Notes under the pieces: generated by a model
What the model saw: only the letters and a program-made list of their open reading frames with translations
Told to the model about the DNA's origin: nothing
Databases searched by the model: none
Part shown: in pieces, positions 25,487 through 33,625 of the stretch
How positions within the stretch are numbered: position 1 is the first letter of the stretch
Layout of the letters: each line of letters opens with the position of its first letter
Assembly: GCF_000600335.2 (NCBI RefSeq)
Contig: NZ_KK088578.1
Span: forward strand, 1-43,096
DNA: 43,096 nt
Source of the DNA: Rubellimicrobium mesophilum DSM 19309
GTDB taxonomy: Bacteria; Pseudomonadota; Alphaproteobacteria; Rhodobacterales; Rhodobacteraceae
Reading direction: 5' to 3'
Program-made: the position numbers and the translations under genes

Positions 25487-27252
25487 ATGACCGTTCGCCT
25501 CCTCCTGTCCTCGACGGGAATCGCGCTCTGCGCCTCGACGGCCTTCGCCGACTTCGACCTGACGATCCTGCACACCAACGACTTCCATGACCGGTGGGAG
25601 CCGATCAACGCCTTCGACTCCACCTGCTCGGAGGAGGAGGCCGCCGCCAACGAATGCTTCGGCGGCATCGCCCGACTCGTCACCGCCGTGAACGAGGCGC
25701 GCGAGAGGGATGGGAACGCCATCTTCCTGAGCGCTGGGGACCACTTCCAGGGCTCGCTCTTCTACACGCAATACAAGGGGCCACGGCGGCCGAGTTCATG
25801 CCGAAGGCCGGCTACGACGCCACGACGCTCGGCAACCACGAGTTCGACGACGGCCCCACCGCGCTGGCCCCCTTCCTCGATGCGCTGAGCGCCGCCGGCA
25901 TCCCGGTCGTCTCGGCGAACGTGGATGCGAGCCAGGAGCCGCTCCTGGCCGGCAAGTTCGCCAAGTCCGCCGTGGTCGAGGTCGGGGGCGAGAAGATCGG
26001 GATCGTCGGCCTGACGACGACCGAGACGCCCGAGATCGCCTCGCCCGGGCCGAACGTGAACTTCGTCCCCTACGACGCCGCACAGCAGGAGATCGACGAC
26101 CTGACCGGGCAGGGGGTGAACAAGATCATCCTCGTGAGCCATGTGGGCTACGTCGAGGACCAGCGCCTCGCGCAGGAGCTGACGGGCGTGGACGTGATCG
26201 TGGGCGGGCACTCGCACACGCTCCTCAGCAACACCGAGGAAGGGGCCGCCGGGCCCTATCCGACCATGGTCAACAACGTGCCCATCGTGACGGCGCGGAG
26301 CTACGGCAAGTATCTCGGCGAGCTCCACGTCACCTTCGACGACGACGGCAACGTGACCTCGGCCTCGGGCGACCCGATCCTCCTCGACGCCTCGGTCGCC
26401 GAGGACCCGGACGTTAAGGCGCGGGTCGCGGAGCTGGCCTCGCCGCTCAACGAACTGCGGAACGAGGTCGTCGCAGAGACGTCGGACGACGTCGACGGCC
26501 AGCGCGAGACCTGCCGCGCCGTCGAATGCGAGATGGGGAACCTCGTGGCCGAGGCGATGCTCGACCGCGTCAAGGACCAGGGCATCACCATCGCCATCGC
26601 GAACGGCGGCGGCCTTCGCGCCTCCATCGACGCCGGGCCGGTCACGATGGGCGAGGTGCTGACGGTCCTGCCGTTCCAGAACACGCTTTCGACCTTCCAG
26701 ACCGACGGCCAGACCGTCATCGACGCGCTGGAGAACGGCGCGAGCCAGATCGAGGAGCAGGCGGGCCGCTTCGCCCAGGTCGCGGGGCTCAAGTACACCA
26801 TCGACCTCTCCAAGCCCGCCGGCAGCCGCGTGTCCGACGTGCAGGTGCTGGTCGGCGGCGACGCCTGGGCGCCCATCGACCCGGCAGCAACTTATGGCCT
26901 CGTCACGAACAACTACGTCCGCACCGGCGGCGACGGCTACGAGATGTTCATCGATGCGGAGAACGCCTACGACTTCGGCCCCGACCTGGCCGACGTGACG
27001 GCGGAATACCTCGCCGCACATCAGCCCTACGAGCCCTTCGTGGATGGACGGATCACAGTGGTAGGCACGTTGCCTCCGACGCCGGCCGAAGAGGCCGCTC
27101 CTGCCGAGGGCGGAGACGCGGCCTCCACCGGGGACGCGGCGCCTGCCGAGGGAACCACGACCGAGGCAGCTCCGGCGGAGGACGACGCTACGACCGGCGA
27201 TGCCGATGCCTCGGGCGAGGCCGCGCCCGCCGAGGCGGAACCGGTGCAGTAG
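25487..27252 (+). pseudogene. Periplasmic 5'-nucleotidase/2',3'-cyclic phosphodiesterase (UshA-like), one frame break
   Basis: About 588 residues when repaired. Signal peptide 1-22 ([11 protein letters not shown]). The N-terminal metallophosphatase domain has [32 protein letters not shown] and VGGHSHTLL, holding all dimetal ligands. The C-terminal nucleotide-specificity domain has NGGGLRASIDAG, GEVLTVLPFQNTL and TNNYVRTGGDGYEMF. A low-complexity Ala/Glu/Pro tail (about 530-588) ends the protein. A missing G in the G4 run at 25777-25780 (should read YKGATAAEFMPK) breaks the frame; the rest is intact. Upstream, TTGACA at 25432-25437 may be a -35 box. It scavenges nucleotides, feeding the salvage operon. 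Confidence 0.9.
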
Positions 27253-27268
27253 GAACAGGCCCCTTGCC

Positions 27269-27290
27269 GGTGGCGCCTTCGGGCGCCACC
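27269..27290 (+). terminator. UUCG-capped terminator hairpin
   Basis: GGTGGCGCC (27269-27277), TTCG loop, GGCGCCACC (27282-27290): a perfect 9-bp stem with the very stable UUCG tetraloop, followed by TTTG. It lies 16 bp after the 5'-nucleotidase stop and ends only 8 bp before the next ATG, so it occupies that gene's ribosome-binding region. Confidence 0.75.
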
Positions 27291-27298
27291 TTTGCCCC

Positions 27299-27973
27299 AT
27301 GTGCGGACGCATGGCCATCACGCTGCCCCATGACGCCATGGCGCAGCTCTTTCTCGCGCAGCCGGCCAACGACCTGCCGGAGGTGCCGAACTACAACGTC
27401 TGCCCGACGCAGCGGATCGCCGTCTGCACGTCGGAGGAGGGGCGCCGCCTCTACCGCCCGATGCGCTGGGGCCTGATCCCGCCCTGGTACAAGGCCCCCA
27501 ACGACGGGCCGCTGCTCATCAACGCGCGGAGCGAAACGGTGGCCGAGAAGCCCGCCTTCCGCACCGCCATCCGCGAGAGGCGGTGCCTCGTGCCCGCATC
27601 GGGCTTCTACGAATGGGACCGGAGCGACCCGAAGAAGCCTCTTCCCTGGTATGTGACCCGCGCGGACCGGGCGCCCATGGTCTTCGCCGCGCTCTGGCAG
27701 GATTGGGGACACGGCGAGGAGCGGGTGAGCACATGTGCCATCCTGACCTGTCCGGCCAACGCGCAGATGTCCCAGGTCCACGACCGCCTCCCGGTGATCC
27801 TGGAGCCCGAGGACTGGGCGCTCTGGCTCGGCGAGGAGGGCAAGGGGGCGGCGCGGCTCATGGAGCCGGTGCCGGACGGGGAGCTGACGATGGTGCGAGT
27901 CGGCACCGAGATCAACTCGAGCAAGGCCAAGGGCGACGGGCTGATCGTCCCGGTTCCGCTCAACCCGGCCTGA
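27299..27973 (+). CDS. yedK: SRAP-domain protein (YedK/HMCES-like abasic-site DNA-protein crosslinker)
   Basis: 224 residues. Starts MCGRMAIT, so Cys2 becomes N-terminal after Met removal and can crosslink abasic sites in single-stranded DNA. Further SRAP signatures: NYNVCPTQRI, RPMRWGLIPPWYK, INARSETVAEKPAFR, RRCLVPASGFYEWDR (catalytic Glu) and VHDRLPVIL (catalytic His). The start at 27299 is certain because Cys must follow Met. No Shine-Dalgarno is visible; a terminator hairpin sits immediately upstream. Confidence 0.93.
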   Translation: MCGRMAITLPHDAMAQLFLAQPANDLPEVPNYNVCPTQRIAVCTSEEGRRLYRPMRWGLIPPWYKAPNDGPLLINARSETVAEKPAFRTAIRERRCLVPASGFYEWDRSDPKKPLPWYVTRADRAPMVFAALWQDWGHGEERVSTCAILTCPANAQMSQVHDRLPVILEPEDWALWLGEEGKGAARLMEPVPDGELTMVRVGTEINSSKAKGDGLIVPVPLNPA

Positions 27974-27978
27974 TGGGG

Positions 27979-28008
27979 TTGCGCCGCGCCCGCCCATCAG
28001 CCTATATC
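27979..28008 (+). promoter_or_regulatory. tRNA-Gly promoter
   Basis: TTGCGC (27979-27984) and TATATC (28003-28008) with an 18-bp spacer, ending 9 bp before the mature tRNA 5' end. The -35 box begins six bases after the SRAP stop. Matches are partial but position is ideal for a tRNA gene. Confidence 0.55.
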
Positions 28009-28017
28009 GGCGGGCGC

Positions 28018-28091
28018 GCGGCTATGGTGTAGTGGTAGCGCCTCAGCCTTCCAAGCTGATGGGGTGGGTTCGATTCCCACTAGCCGCTCCA
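28018..28091 (+). tRNA. tRNA-Gly (anticodon UCC)
   Basis: 74-nt cloverleaf. The acceptor stem GCGGCTA (28018-28024) pairs with TAGCCGC (28081-28087), followed by discriminator T and encoded CCA (28089-28091). The anticodon stem TCAGC/GCTGA encloses loop CTTCCAA with anticodon TCC. The T arm is GTGGGTTCGATTCCCAC. It reads GGA and, by wobble, GGG. Confidence 0.97.
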
Positions 28092-28505
28092 GTCCTACGA
28101 CGGTGACGCCAAGCCATAGCGGATCCGACGCGCTGCAGTCCCTTTGGTCGTCTAGGCGCTGGGCCGACGTGTTCTGCAGCGGCCAAGTCATTCTGACACG
28201 TTCCAGAGGCCGGAAAGCCAAGCCATGCCACGGAGCAGGGGCGCCCGCATGAGGGGGCAGCTTCCGAGGCGGCGTCGCGTAGCAGCCTGTCGGCCTCCCG
28301 CTGCCGACGAGTCTTCAAGGTTGCCTCACGATCGGCCTGAGTTCCCATCGACCAGACCCCCCGTCGGGCGTCGATGGAAAGGAGCCGGGGGCGGGAATAC
28401 CGGCATGGCGAGCCGGGCGCTCACGCCGCATAACCGATGGGCACCAAGCGGCGACACGCTCGCGGCGTTGCCGTGCACATGGTCCGACCAAGGGAAGAGA
28501 GTGTC
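28092..28505. other. Gene-free stretch after tRNA-Gly
   Basis: 414 bp without a convincing gene; short open frames here have no recognisable protein features, and one minus-strand frame simply reads through the tRNA. The one structure seen is an 8-bp perfect hairpin, CCATCGAC (28345-28352) with GTCGATGG (28370-28377). Being 3' of a tRNA it could be a former integration site, but I see no repeated tRNA 3' end and no integrase. Confidence 0.5.
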
Positions 28506-28931
28506 ATGTTGAAAAGCGGCTCAAAGTCCGGGTCCAAGGGGACCTCGAAGAATCACGGCGCCTCCTCGTCCCGCGTCGGGTCCGGGTCGGGAGCCGGCTG
28601 GACGCGAGGCGGGAACGGAGGGCACTCCTGGGCGGGATCGGGGCGGTCCGATGGCCGCAGCGGCTCGTGGTTCTCGGTCGGGGAGCCGCAAGGGTTCGGA
28701 GGTGAGCCGACCTCATACGACGCGCCCCTGGAGGCTTGGCAGGAAACGACAGGTCCCGGCCTGGGCGAGGGGCTGGGTCGGGCACTGGGCGAAGGGCTCG
28801 CCAACGGCTTGGGCAACGAGATCGGCGAGCGGTTCAGCGGAGGCGGTGGCTCGGTCGCCTTCTGGCGCGGCGTGGCGGCCTGTGCGCTCCTCGTGACAGC
28901 GATCGTGCTGGTCCTCCTCTTGGCTTCCTGA
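28506..28931 (+). CDS. Gly/Ser-rich protein with C-terminal membrane anchor, unknown function
   Basis: 141 residues, not recognised. Residues 1-58 are low-complexity Ser/Gly/Lys/Arg and basic. Residues 85-110 are a glycine-periodic helix (PGLGEGLGRALGEGLANGLGNEIGERF) with repeated GxxxG-type spacing. Residues 119-140 form a single hydrophobic helix at the extreme C-terminus (a tail anchor). The start at 28506 has AAGGGAAGAG upstream. No signal peptide is present, so the N-terminus is probably cytoplasmic. A genuine gene is likely from the orderly layout, but homologues could not be checked. Confidence 0.55.
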   Translation: MLKSGSKSGSKGTSKNHGASSSRVGSGSGAGWTRGGNGGHSWAGSGRSDGRSGSWFSVGEPQGFGGEPTSYDAPLEAWQETTGPGLGEGLGRALGEGLANGLGNEIGERFSGGGGSVAFWRGVAACALLVTAIVLVLLLAS

Positions 28932-29272
28932 GACGGCCTGGGTCTTGCAGGGCGTTCAAGGCCTGTTGGATCTCAGGCAGAAGAGTTGGCCGCACAAACG
29001 GGTGATGTCCTTGGCCCGAGAGCTCGGCGCCGTGCGCTCTTGCCAGAGCGCACTTTCCCCTGCGCCGCGACCCGGGCGAGCGTGGCGGCTGAGCCAATCG
29101 GGCCTCGTCACTCTCCCCGAGCTGCCAGGTGAGGCCGGCTCCACTCCGTCCGGCCACACGCACTGCCCCGCGAGTCCGAGTGGCCCCCGGATCGAAGGCG
29201 CGCCCTGCGCACGGAGCACGCCTCGAACCGAACGCCGTCCCATCGGGCCCTGCTCGGCCCGTTCCTCCGAGA
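28932..29272. other. Gene-free stretch between tail-anchored and RTX genes
   Basis: 341 bp between convergent genes. No coding region, tRNA or clear terminator was recognised. Weakly open minus-strand frames have an Arg/Pro-rich composition typical of non-coding high-GC DNA. Confidence 0.5.
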
Positions 29273-30451
29273 TCAGAGGATGAAGTCGTCCTGGATCAGG
29301 TGGAAGCCGCCGACGGGCTTCACAAGGACCTCCAACTCGGCCGTGGAGTCGGCGTCGAGGTTCACGCGCACGTCCGTGTAGCCACTCGAAAGCTCCACGA
29401 TCCGCACCTGGTTGGCGGCGGTGAACCCCAGGGTCCCTCGCCAAGAGAGCACCCCCCAGGCGAGGTCGCTCAGGTCGATCACGTCGCCGATCTGGAAGTC
29501 CTCGATTCGATCCTCGGTGGCGTAGTCGTTGGCCGGTGCCTCGCCGGGGAGGAAGTGGAAGGTGTCCACGCCTGCGCCACCATACATCACGTCGAGCCCG
29601 TCACCGCCGCGCAGGACGTCGTTGCCGTCGCCTCCATACAGGGTGTCGCCTCCGCTCTCGCCCCAAAGGATGTCGTTGCCCGACCCGCCGGAGAGCACAT
29701 CGTTGCCCGAGCCACCCTGAAGGCTGTCCCGGTCGGAGCCGCCGTCGAGCCGATCCGAGTCGGCACCACCGCGCAGGACATCGTCGCCCGCATCCCCATC
29801 TAGCCGGTCCTGGCCGGCCGCGCCGGAGAGCTCGTCCGATCCGATCCCGCCATAGACCGTGTCGGCCCCGTCTCCGCCAAGGCCGATGTCGTTCCCGCCG
29901 TTGAGCCAGACAGAGTCGTTGCCGCCCAGTGCCCGCACGGTCTGAGAATTGTCCGAGTAGCTCTTGGAATCGCTCAGATTCGTCAGGGTATAGTTGTAGG
30001 TCGGCAGGGTCGGGGTGGAGACCGCAAAGCTGTAGGCGCCCGTGGGGCCGGGCGTTCCCTCGAACCGGAACGAACCGTCCACGTAGTCGTTGGCCGCGTG
30101 GTGCACCGCGACGAAGTAGGTGCCGGTCCGACTGGCCGTGAGGCTCAGGAACGGGTCGATGCTGGTGCCGTAGTTGTCGCTGCCTCCTACGCGCAGGCCC
30201 GTCTGGTCGATGATGTCGAGCTCGAGATCGATGACGCCGCTGTCGATGTCGAACTTGTAGGTCCCACCGGCGACGAGGGTCATGGCGAAGACATCCACGC
30301 CGCCCGAAGTCGCGATCGACTGGCTGGGCGCGACGCCCGAGAAGTAGGTCGGGTAGTCCAGCCCGGGATAGGACCCGGTGGTGAGGTCGGCGCGGTCGAG
30401 GTAGCCCGCGGAAGTGAGGGTGCTGGCGTCGAAGCTGAAGGTGAGCGGCAT
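29273..30451 (-). CDS. RTX (hemolysin-type) Ca-binding secreted protein with PPC-like domain
   Basis: 392 residues, no N-terminal signal peptide. Residues about 50-145 (DVFAMTLVAGGTYKFDI, LDIIDQTGLRVGG, TGTYFVAVHH) resemble the bacterial pre-peptidase C-terminal (PPC) beta-sandwich. Residues about 176-300 are about a dozen GGxGxDxUx nonapeptides (GGSGNDVLS, GGSGNDILW, GGDGNDVLR), which fold into a Ca-loaded parallel beta-roll. The last 90 residues (FHFLPGEAPANDYATEDRIEDFQIGDVIDLSDL onward) form the typical type I secretion end domain. Likely exported through an ABC/HlyD/TolC route encoded elsewhere. No enzymatic domain is present, so it may be an adhesin or matrix protein. Confidence 0.9.
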   Translation of the reverse strand: MPLTFSFDASTLTSAGYLDRADLTTGSYPGLDYPTYFSGVAPSQSIATSGGVDVFAMTLVAGGTYKFDIDSGVIDLELDIIDQTGLRVGGSDNYGTSIDPFLSLTASRTGTYFVAVHHAANDYVDGSFRFEGTPGPTGAYSFAVSTPTLPTYNYTLTNLSDSKSYSDNSQTVRALGGNDSVWLNGGNDIGLGGDGADTVYGGIGSDELSGAAGQDRLDGDAGDDVLRGGADSDRLDGGSDRDSLQGGSGNDVLSGGSGNDILWGESGGDTLYGGDGNDVLRGGDGLDVMYGGAGVDTFHFLPGEAPANDYATEDRIEDFQIGDVIDLSDLAWGVLSWRGTLGFTAANQVRIVELSSGYTDVRVNLDADSTAELEVLVKPVGGFHLIQDDFIL

Positions 30452-30594
30452 GATGGTCCCTGTGGCCGGTGGTGTGAGCCCCAGCTAGGTAGGGTCGCCG
30501 CGAGATGGAAAAGCGTGGGCCTGCAGGGCGTAAGCGGGCCGTCGCTATCGGATAACGGGACCCAGGGCGACGGTTGGCGACGGCGTCGTTGCGT

Positions 30595-31056
30595 TCAGCG
30601 TCGCTCGTTCGGGTTGAGGCGGATGAGTTCCGCGTTCAGCGCAGCGGCGAGCGTGACCCAGCCGAGGTAAGGAAGAAGCGCGACCCCCGCGAGCGTCGAG
30701 ACGCGCCAATGCGCGATCATCGCTCCGAGAACGGCGATCCAGAGGAGGACGATGACCCCGAGGCCCAGGCGCAGTCGGTAGGTGCCGAAGACCGTGGGCG
30801 TCCAGAGCGCGTTGGCCGCGATCTGGAGGGCCCAGAAGGCGAGCGCCGTAGTGGCGCCCGGGCCTCCGATGGCCGCCACGCGAGCGCCGGCGAAGGCGAT
30901 GAGGAGATACAACGTGCTCCAGGCCACCGGAAACACCCAGTTGGGCGGCGTCCAGTCGGGCTTGTGCAGGCCCTTGTACCATTCCCCCGTCGGGAACAGC
31001 CAGCCGGTCATGGCCGCGCAGCCGCAGGCCAGGAGGAAGATCAGGAACAGGAGCAT
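30595..31056 (-). CDS. TspO/MBR family membrane protein
   Basis: Five-helix membrane protein binding tetrapyrroles and regulating pigment or stress responses in Rhodobacter-type bacteria. Signatures: WYKGLHKPDWTPPNWVFPVAWSTLYLLI, the core of the TspO family, and NALWTPTVFGTYRLRLG. From the ATG at 31056 (MLLFLIFLLACGCAAMTGW) the protein is 153 residues, the usual length, with AGAGG about five bases upstream. In-frame alternatives are ATG 31095 and TTG 31110, which lack a ribosome binding site. It follows the XRE gene on the same strand with a 56-bp gap. Confidence 0.88.
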   Translation of the reverse strand: MLLFLIFLLACGCAAMTGWLFPTGEWYKGLHKPDWTPPNWVFPVAWSTLYLLIAFAGARVAAIGGPGATTALAFWALQIAANALWTPTVFGTYRLRLGLGVIVLLWIAVLGAMIAHWRVSTLAGVALLPYLGWVTLAAALNAELIRLNPNERR

Positions 31057-31112
31057 CGCGACCTCTAGGAGAGACCCGGAGAGCTTGCCTGCCATGCGAG
31101 GGCCCGACAAGT

Positions 31113-31970
31113 TCAGATATCGCGAGCCAGAAGCTCAAGGTGTTCGGGAAAGTCGCGCGAGGGCACGGCCGCCTCGCGGACAAGGGTGTCGAAATGGCGG
31201 GTCATGGCCTGCACCCGCTCGGTGTCGCGAAAGGCCAGGTAGTTGCGGCCGAGGTAGAGCACCGCCAGGAGCGGCCCGAAGACGGTGATCGGCGCCGAGT
31301 AGATGCGGCGGGCGTCGTAGAGGTGGACCCGGAGCGTCGGATAGAGCTGCGCGTGCAGCTCGGTCATGCGCGCGATCTGGGCGCGGCGCAGGGGAGCGGG
31401 GACCCCCTCGTAGTAGCCCTGCGCCCGCGAGAAGCTGGCGAGTTCGTGGAGCGGCAGCGCGATCTCGTGGTCGGACTGGGCGCCCCGCATCCAGTCGAGT
31501 CGGTCCCGGCTCGCGCCGATGGACTGCTCGACGGTGCGGCCGAGAGCGGGCTCGTATTCCCAGTGGAGGATTTCCGGGGTCTTGAGCATGTCCGGCAGCG
31601 TCGCGGGCACATGGCGGATCTTGTAGCCGGCGGCCTCGCGGTGCCAAGCGAATATCTGGTCGTCCACGAGCGCGCGGGGGGCTTCGGTCATCGTGAGGGC
31701 GCCGGCGACAAGCTGCGCGGCAGGCTCCTGCCGGTCGGAGAGACCGAGAAGCCAATCGGCCGAGATGCCGAGCACGGAGGCGCATTCGGCGGCGACCTGG
31801 GCGTTGGGGAGCCGCGCGCCCTCGCGGTCGAGGAGTTGCGAAACCGTCGATCGGTCCACGCCGATGTCGCGGGCGAGCGCAGCCTGGGTGGTGCCGCGCT
31901 GCGTCATCGCGGCCTGCAGACGGTCGCGGAAGAGGGCGGAGCGGGAACGCTTGTCGAGTTTCGGAAACAT
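31113..31970 (-). CDS. XRE-family transcriptional regulator
   Basis: 285 residues. The HTH is at about 15-75: RLQAAMTQRGTTQAALARDIGVDRSTVSQLLDREG, then ASVLGISADWLLGLSD. The long C-terminal part (about 100-285) has many aromatic residues (QIFAWHREAAGYKIRHVPATLPDML, HLYDARRIYSAPITVFG) and probably binds a ligand or a partner; I do not recognise the domain. It is divergent from the desaturase and upstream of tspO. A repeat/palindrome just before its start (31982-32007) suggests autoregulation, and possibly control of the desaturase. Confidence 0.82.
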   Translation of the reverse strand: MFPKLDKRSRSALFRDRLQAAMTQRGTTQAALARDIGVDRSTVSQLLDREGARLPNAQVAAECASVLGISADWLLGLSDRQEPAAQLVAGALTMTEAPRALVDDQIFAWHREAAGYKIRHVPATLPDMLKTPEILHWEYEPALGRTVEQSIGASRDRLDWMRGAQSDHEIALPLHELASFSRAQGYYEGVPAPLRRAQIARMTELHAQLYPTLRVHLYDARRIYSAPITVFGPLLAVLYLGRNYLAFRDTERVQAMTRHFDTLVREAAVPSRDFPEHLELLARDI

Positions 31971-31981
31971 CGCTTACCAGA

Positions 31982-32007
31982 CGCAACGAAGTTGGATCGA
32001 AGTTGCG
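31982..32007. promoter_or_regulatory. Candidate XRE operator
   Basis: CGAAGTTG occurs twice (31987-31994 and 31998-32005), 11 bp apart, one helical turn. The outer arms form a perfect inverted repeat, CGCAAC (31982-31987) and GTTGCG (32002-32007). The element begins 12 bp upstream of the XRE start codon in the divergent gap with the desaturase. Confidence 0.5.
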
Positions 32008-32088
32008 CAGATGTGGAATGGTCGCGTCAAGCCCGCAGGCGCATGATGCTCGCATGACCGCCCGGGACCGGCGGCGCAAAGGGACGAC

Positions 32089-33060
32089 ATGACAAGACTG
32101 CTCCGGGAGCCTGAGTGGCCGACCCTGGTGCTGGTGCTGGCCTGCTACGCGGGCTGGGCGCTGGCGGTGTTCTGGCTAGCGACGGTGTCGCTCTGGCTCG
32201 CCGTGCCAGCGGCGGCGTGGTTCATCGCTCAGCATTCCTCGCTCTGCCACGAGGCGATCCACGGGCACCCGTTCCGTGACTCCCGGCTGAACGCCCTTCT
32301 GGTGTTCCCTGCCTTGGCGCTGGTCGTCCCTTATGACCGGTTCCGCGACAGCCACCTCGCGCATCACCGGGATTCGAACCTGACGGACCCCTACGACGAC
32401 CCGGAGTCCAACTACCTCGCCGAGCACGACTGGGCCGCGCTGCCTCTCTGGCTGAAGGCGGTGCTTCGGCTGAACAACACGCTGGCCGGGCGGCTCCTCA
32501 TCGGGCCGGTCGTGGGACAGGTGTTCTGGGTCGGATCGGACTTCCGCGCGGCACGAGCGGGGGACCGGCGTGTGGCCGAGGGGTGGCTTCGGCACCTTCC
32601 GGCCATGGCGCTCGTGCTCGCCGTGGTGGCCGTCTCGCCGATGCCGGTCTGGGCCTACCTCGCGGGCGCCTATCTCGGGCTGTCGCTGCTGAAGATACGG
32701 ACCTTTCTGGAGCACCAGGCCCACGATAAGGTGCGCGGCCGTACGGTGGTGATCGAGGATCGGGGGCCGCTTGCGCTGCTGTTCCTCAATAACAACCTCC
32801 ATGTCGTGCACCACATGCACCCGCGCGTGCCGTGGTACCGGCTTCCGAAGCTCTACGGAGCCAACCCGGAGCGCTACCTTGGGGTGAACGACGGCTACCG
32901 CTACCGCTCCTATGCGGAGGTCTTCGCGCGTTACCTGTTCCGCCCGAAGGACCCGGTGCCACACCCGATCCTCCGCCGCGAGACCTCAGGGCCCGTCGCC
33001 GAAGCCGTGCATCCGGTGGGCCCACTGGTAACCCACGATGGCGCCCTTGAAGCGCGGTAG
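32089..33060 (+). CDS. Fatty-acid desaturase family protein
   Basis: 323-residue membrane di-iron enzyme. Histidine boxes: HEAIHGH (54-60), HLAHH (89-93), EHQAH (208-212) and HVVHHMH (238-244) within NNNLHVVHHMHPRVPWYRLP. Four or more hydrophobic helices surround them. The substrate may be a lipid acyl chain or a carotenoid/sterol-like lipid; the sequence does not decide. GGGACGAC precedes the start. The last 25 or so residues, after HPILRRET, overlap the DUF983 gene on the other strand and look unlike a normal desaturase end, so the natural stop may have been lost. Confidence 0.87.
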   Translation: MTRLLREPEWPTLVLVLACYAGWALAVFWLATVSLWLAVPAAAWFIAQHSSLCHEAIHGHPFRDSRLNALLVFPALALVVPYDRFRDSHLAHHRDSNLTDPYDDPESNYLAEHDWAALPLWLKAVLRLNNTLAGRLLIGPVVGQVFWVGSDFRAARAGDRRVAEGWLRHLPAMALVLAVVAVSPMPVWAYLAGAYLGLSLLKIRTFLEHQAHDKVRGRTVVIEDRGPLALLFLNNNLHVVHHMHPRVPWYRLPKLYGANPERYLGVNDGYRYRSYAEVFARYLFRPKDPVPHPILRRETSGPVAEAVHPVGPLVTHDGALEAR

Positions 33061-33429
33061 CAGCCAGAGCGACATCCCCACCGCGACCACCGTCAGGAAC
33101 GTGGCGAAGACCAGCGGCTCGGGCCGGAAGGTCACCCAGACGAAGTGCATCAGGACCGCCACGATATGCCCCACGATGAGGATCGTGAGGTAGGCCGGTC
33201 CATCGTCGGCGCGATGATGCGAGAGCACCTCGCCGCAGGCGGGGCAACTGTCGGTGACCTTCAGGTATCCCTCGAACAAGCGACCCTCGCCGCAGTTCGG
33301 GCAGCGGCGGAGGAACCCGCGACGCACGGCCGGCCAGACCGGGCGCTCGTCCATGGTCTCGAGGACCGTGACGGCCGCCGGGGCGATGAAGCCGGGAGAA
33401 GGTTGGGCCGCGCGGGCGTGGTCGTCCAT
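32986..33429 (-). CDS. DUF983 family zinc-ribbon membrane protein
   Basis: 147 residues. A zinc ribbon, CPNCGEGRLFEGYLKVTDSCPACGE (about 43-67), is followed by HHRADDGPAYLTILIVGHIVAVLMHFVWVTF and a second hydrophobic helix LVFATFLTVVAVGMSLWLLP. This is the DUF983 pattern; function unknown. The first 25 residues may not be translated, since MDERPVWPAVRRGF is a closer family start. It overlaps the desaturase 3' end by 75 bp on the opposite strand. Confidence 0.85.
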   Translation of the reverse strand: MDDHARAAQPSPGFIAPAAVTVLETMDERPVWPAVRRGFLRRCPNCGEGRLFEGYLKVTDSCPACGEVLSHHRADDGPAYLTILIVGHIVAVLMHFVWVTFRPEPLVFATFLTVVAVGMSLWLLPRFKGAIVGYQWAHRMHGFGDGP

Positions 33430-33625
33430 GACGGACCTCGTCGTTGGGGGAGGTGCCGGGCTGATCTGGACCCTGACGGCAGCTTTGAAAAGGCCCGGTA
33501 CGCACCTTGCGGCGCCATGTCGCTGCGCCCCGCGACGGTGTGCGACGGAAACCGGCGGCTGTCCCGTTCAAGGGGCATGTCCGGCTCGAACGGGCCCGAC
33601 GGAGCGATGGAAGAGGAGCCCAACG

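Noticed and set aside
25487..25888. Programmed frameshift in the 5'-nucleotidase
   Set aside because: No slippery heptamer or downstream pseudoknot seen; a G4 run with one missing base matches the error pattern elsewhere.
28043..28348. Minus-strand protein ending ASGNRTHPISLEG
   Set aside because: This is translation through the tRNA-Gly gene, a common false protein.
28092..29272. Insertion sequence or integrase remnant
   Set aside because: No transposase motif, terminal inverted repeats or target-site duplication found.
29129..29803. Plus-strand open frame opposite the RTX gene
   Set aside because: Its regular composition mirrors the RTX repeats on the coding strand.
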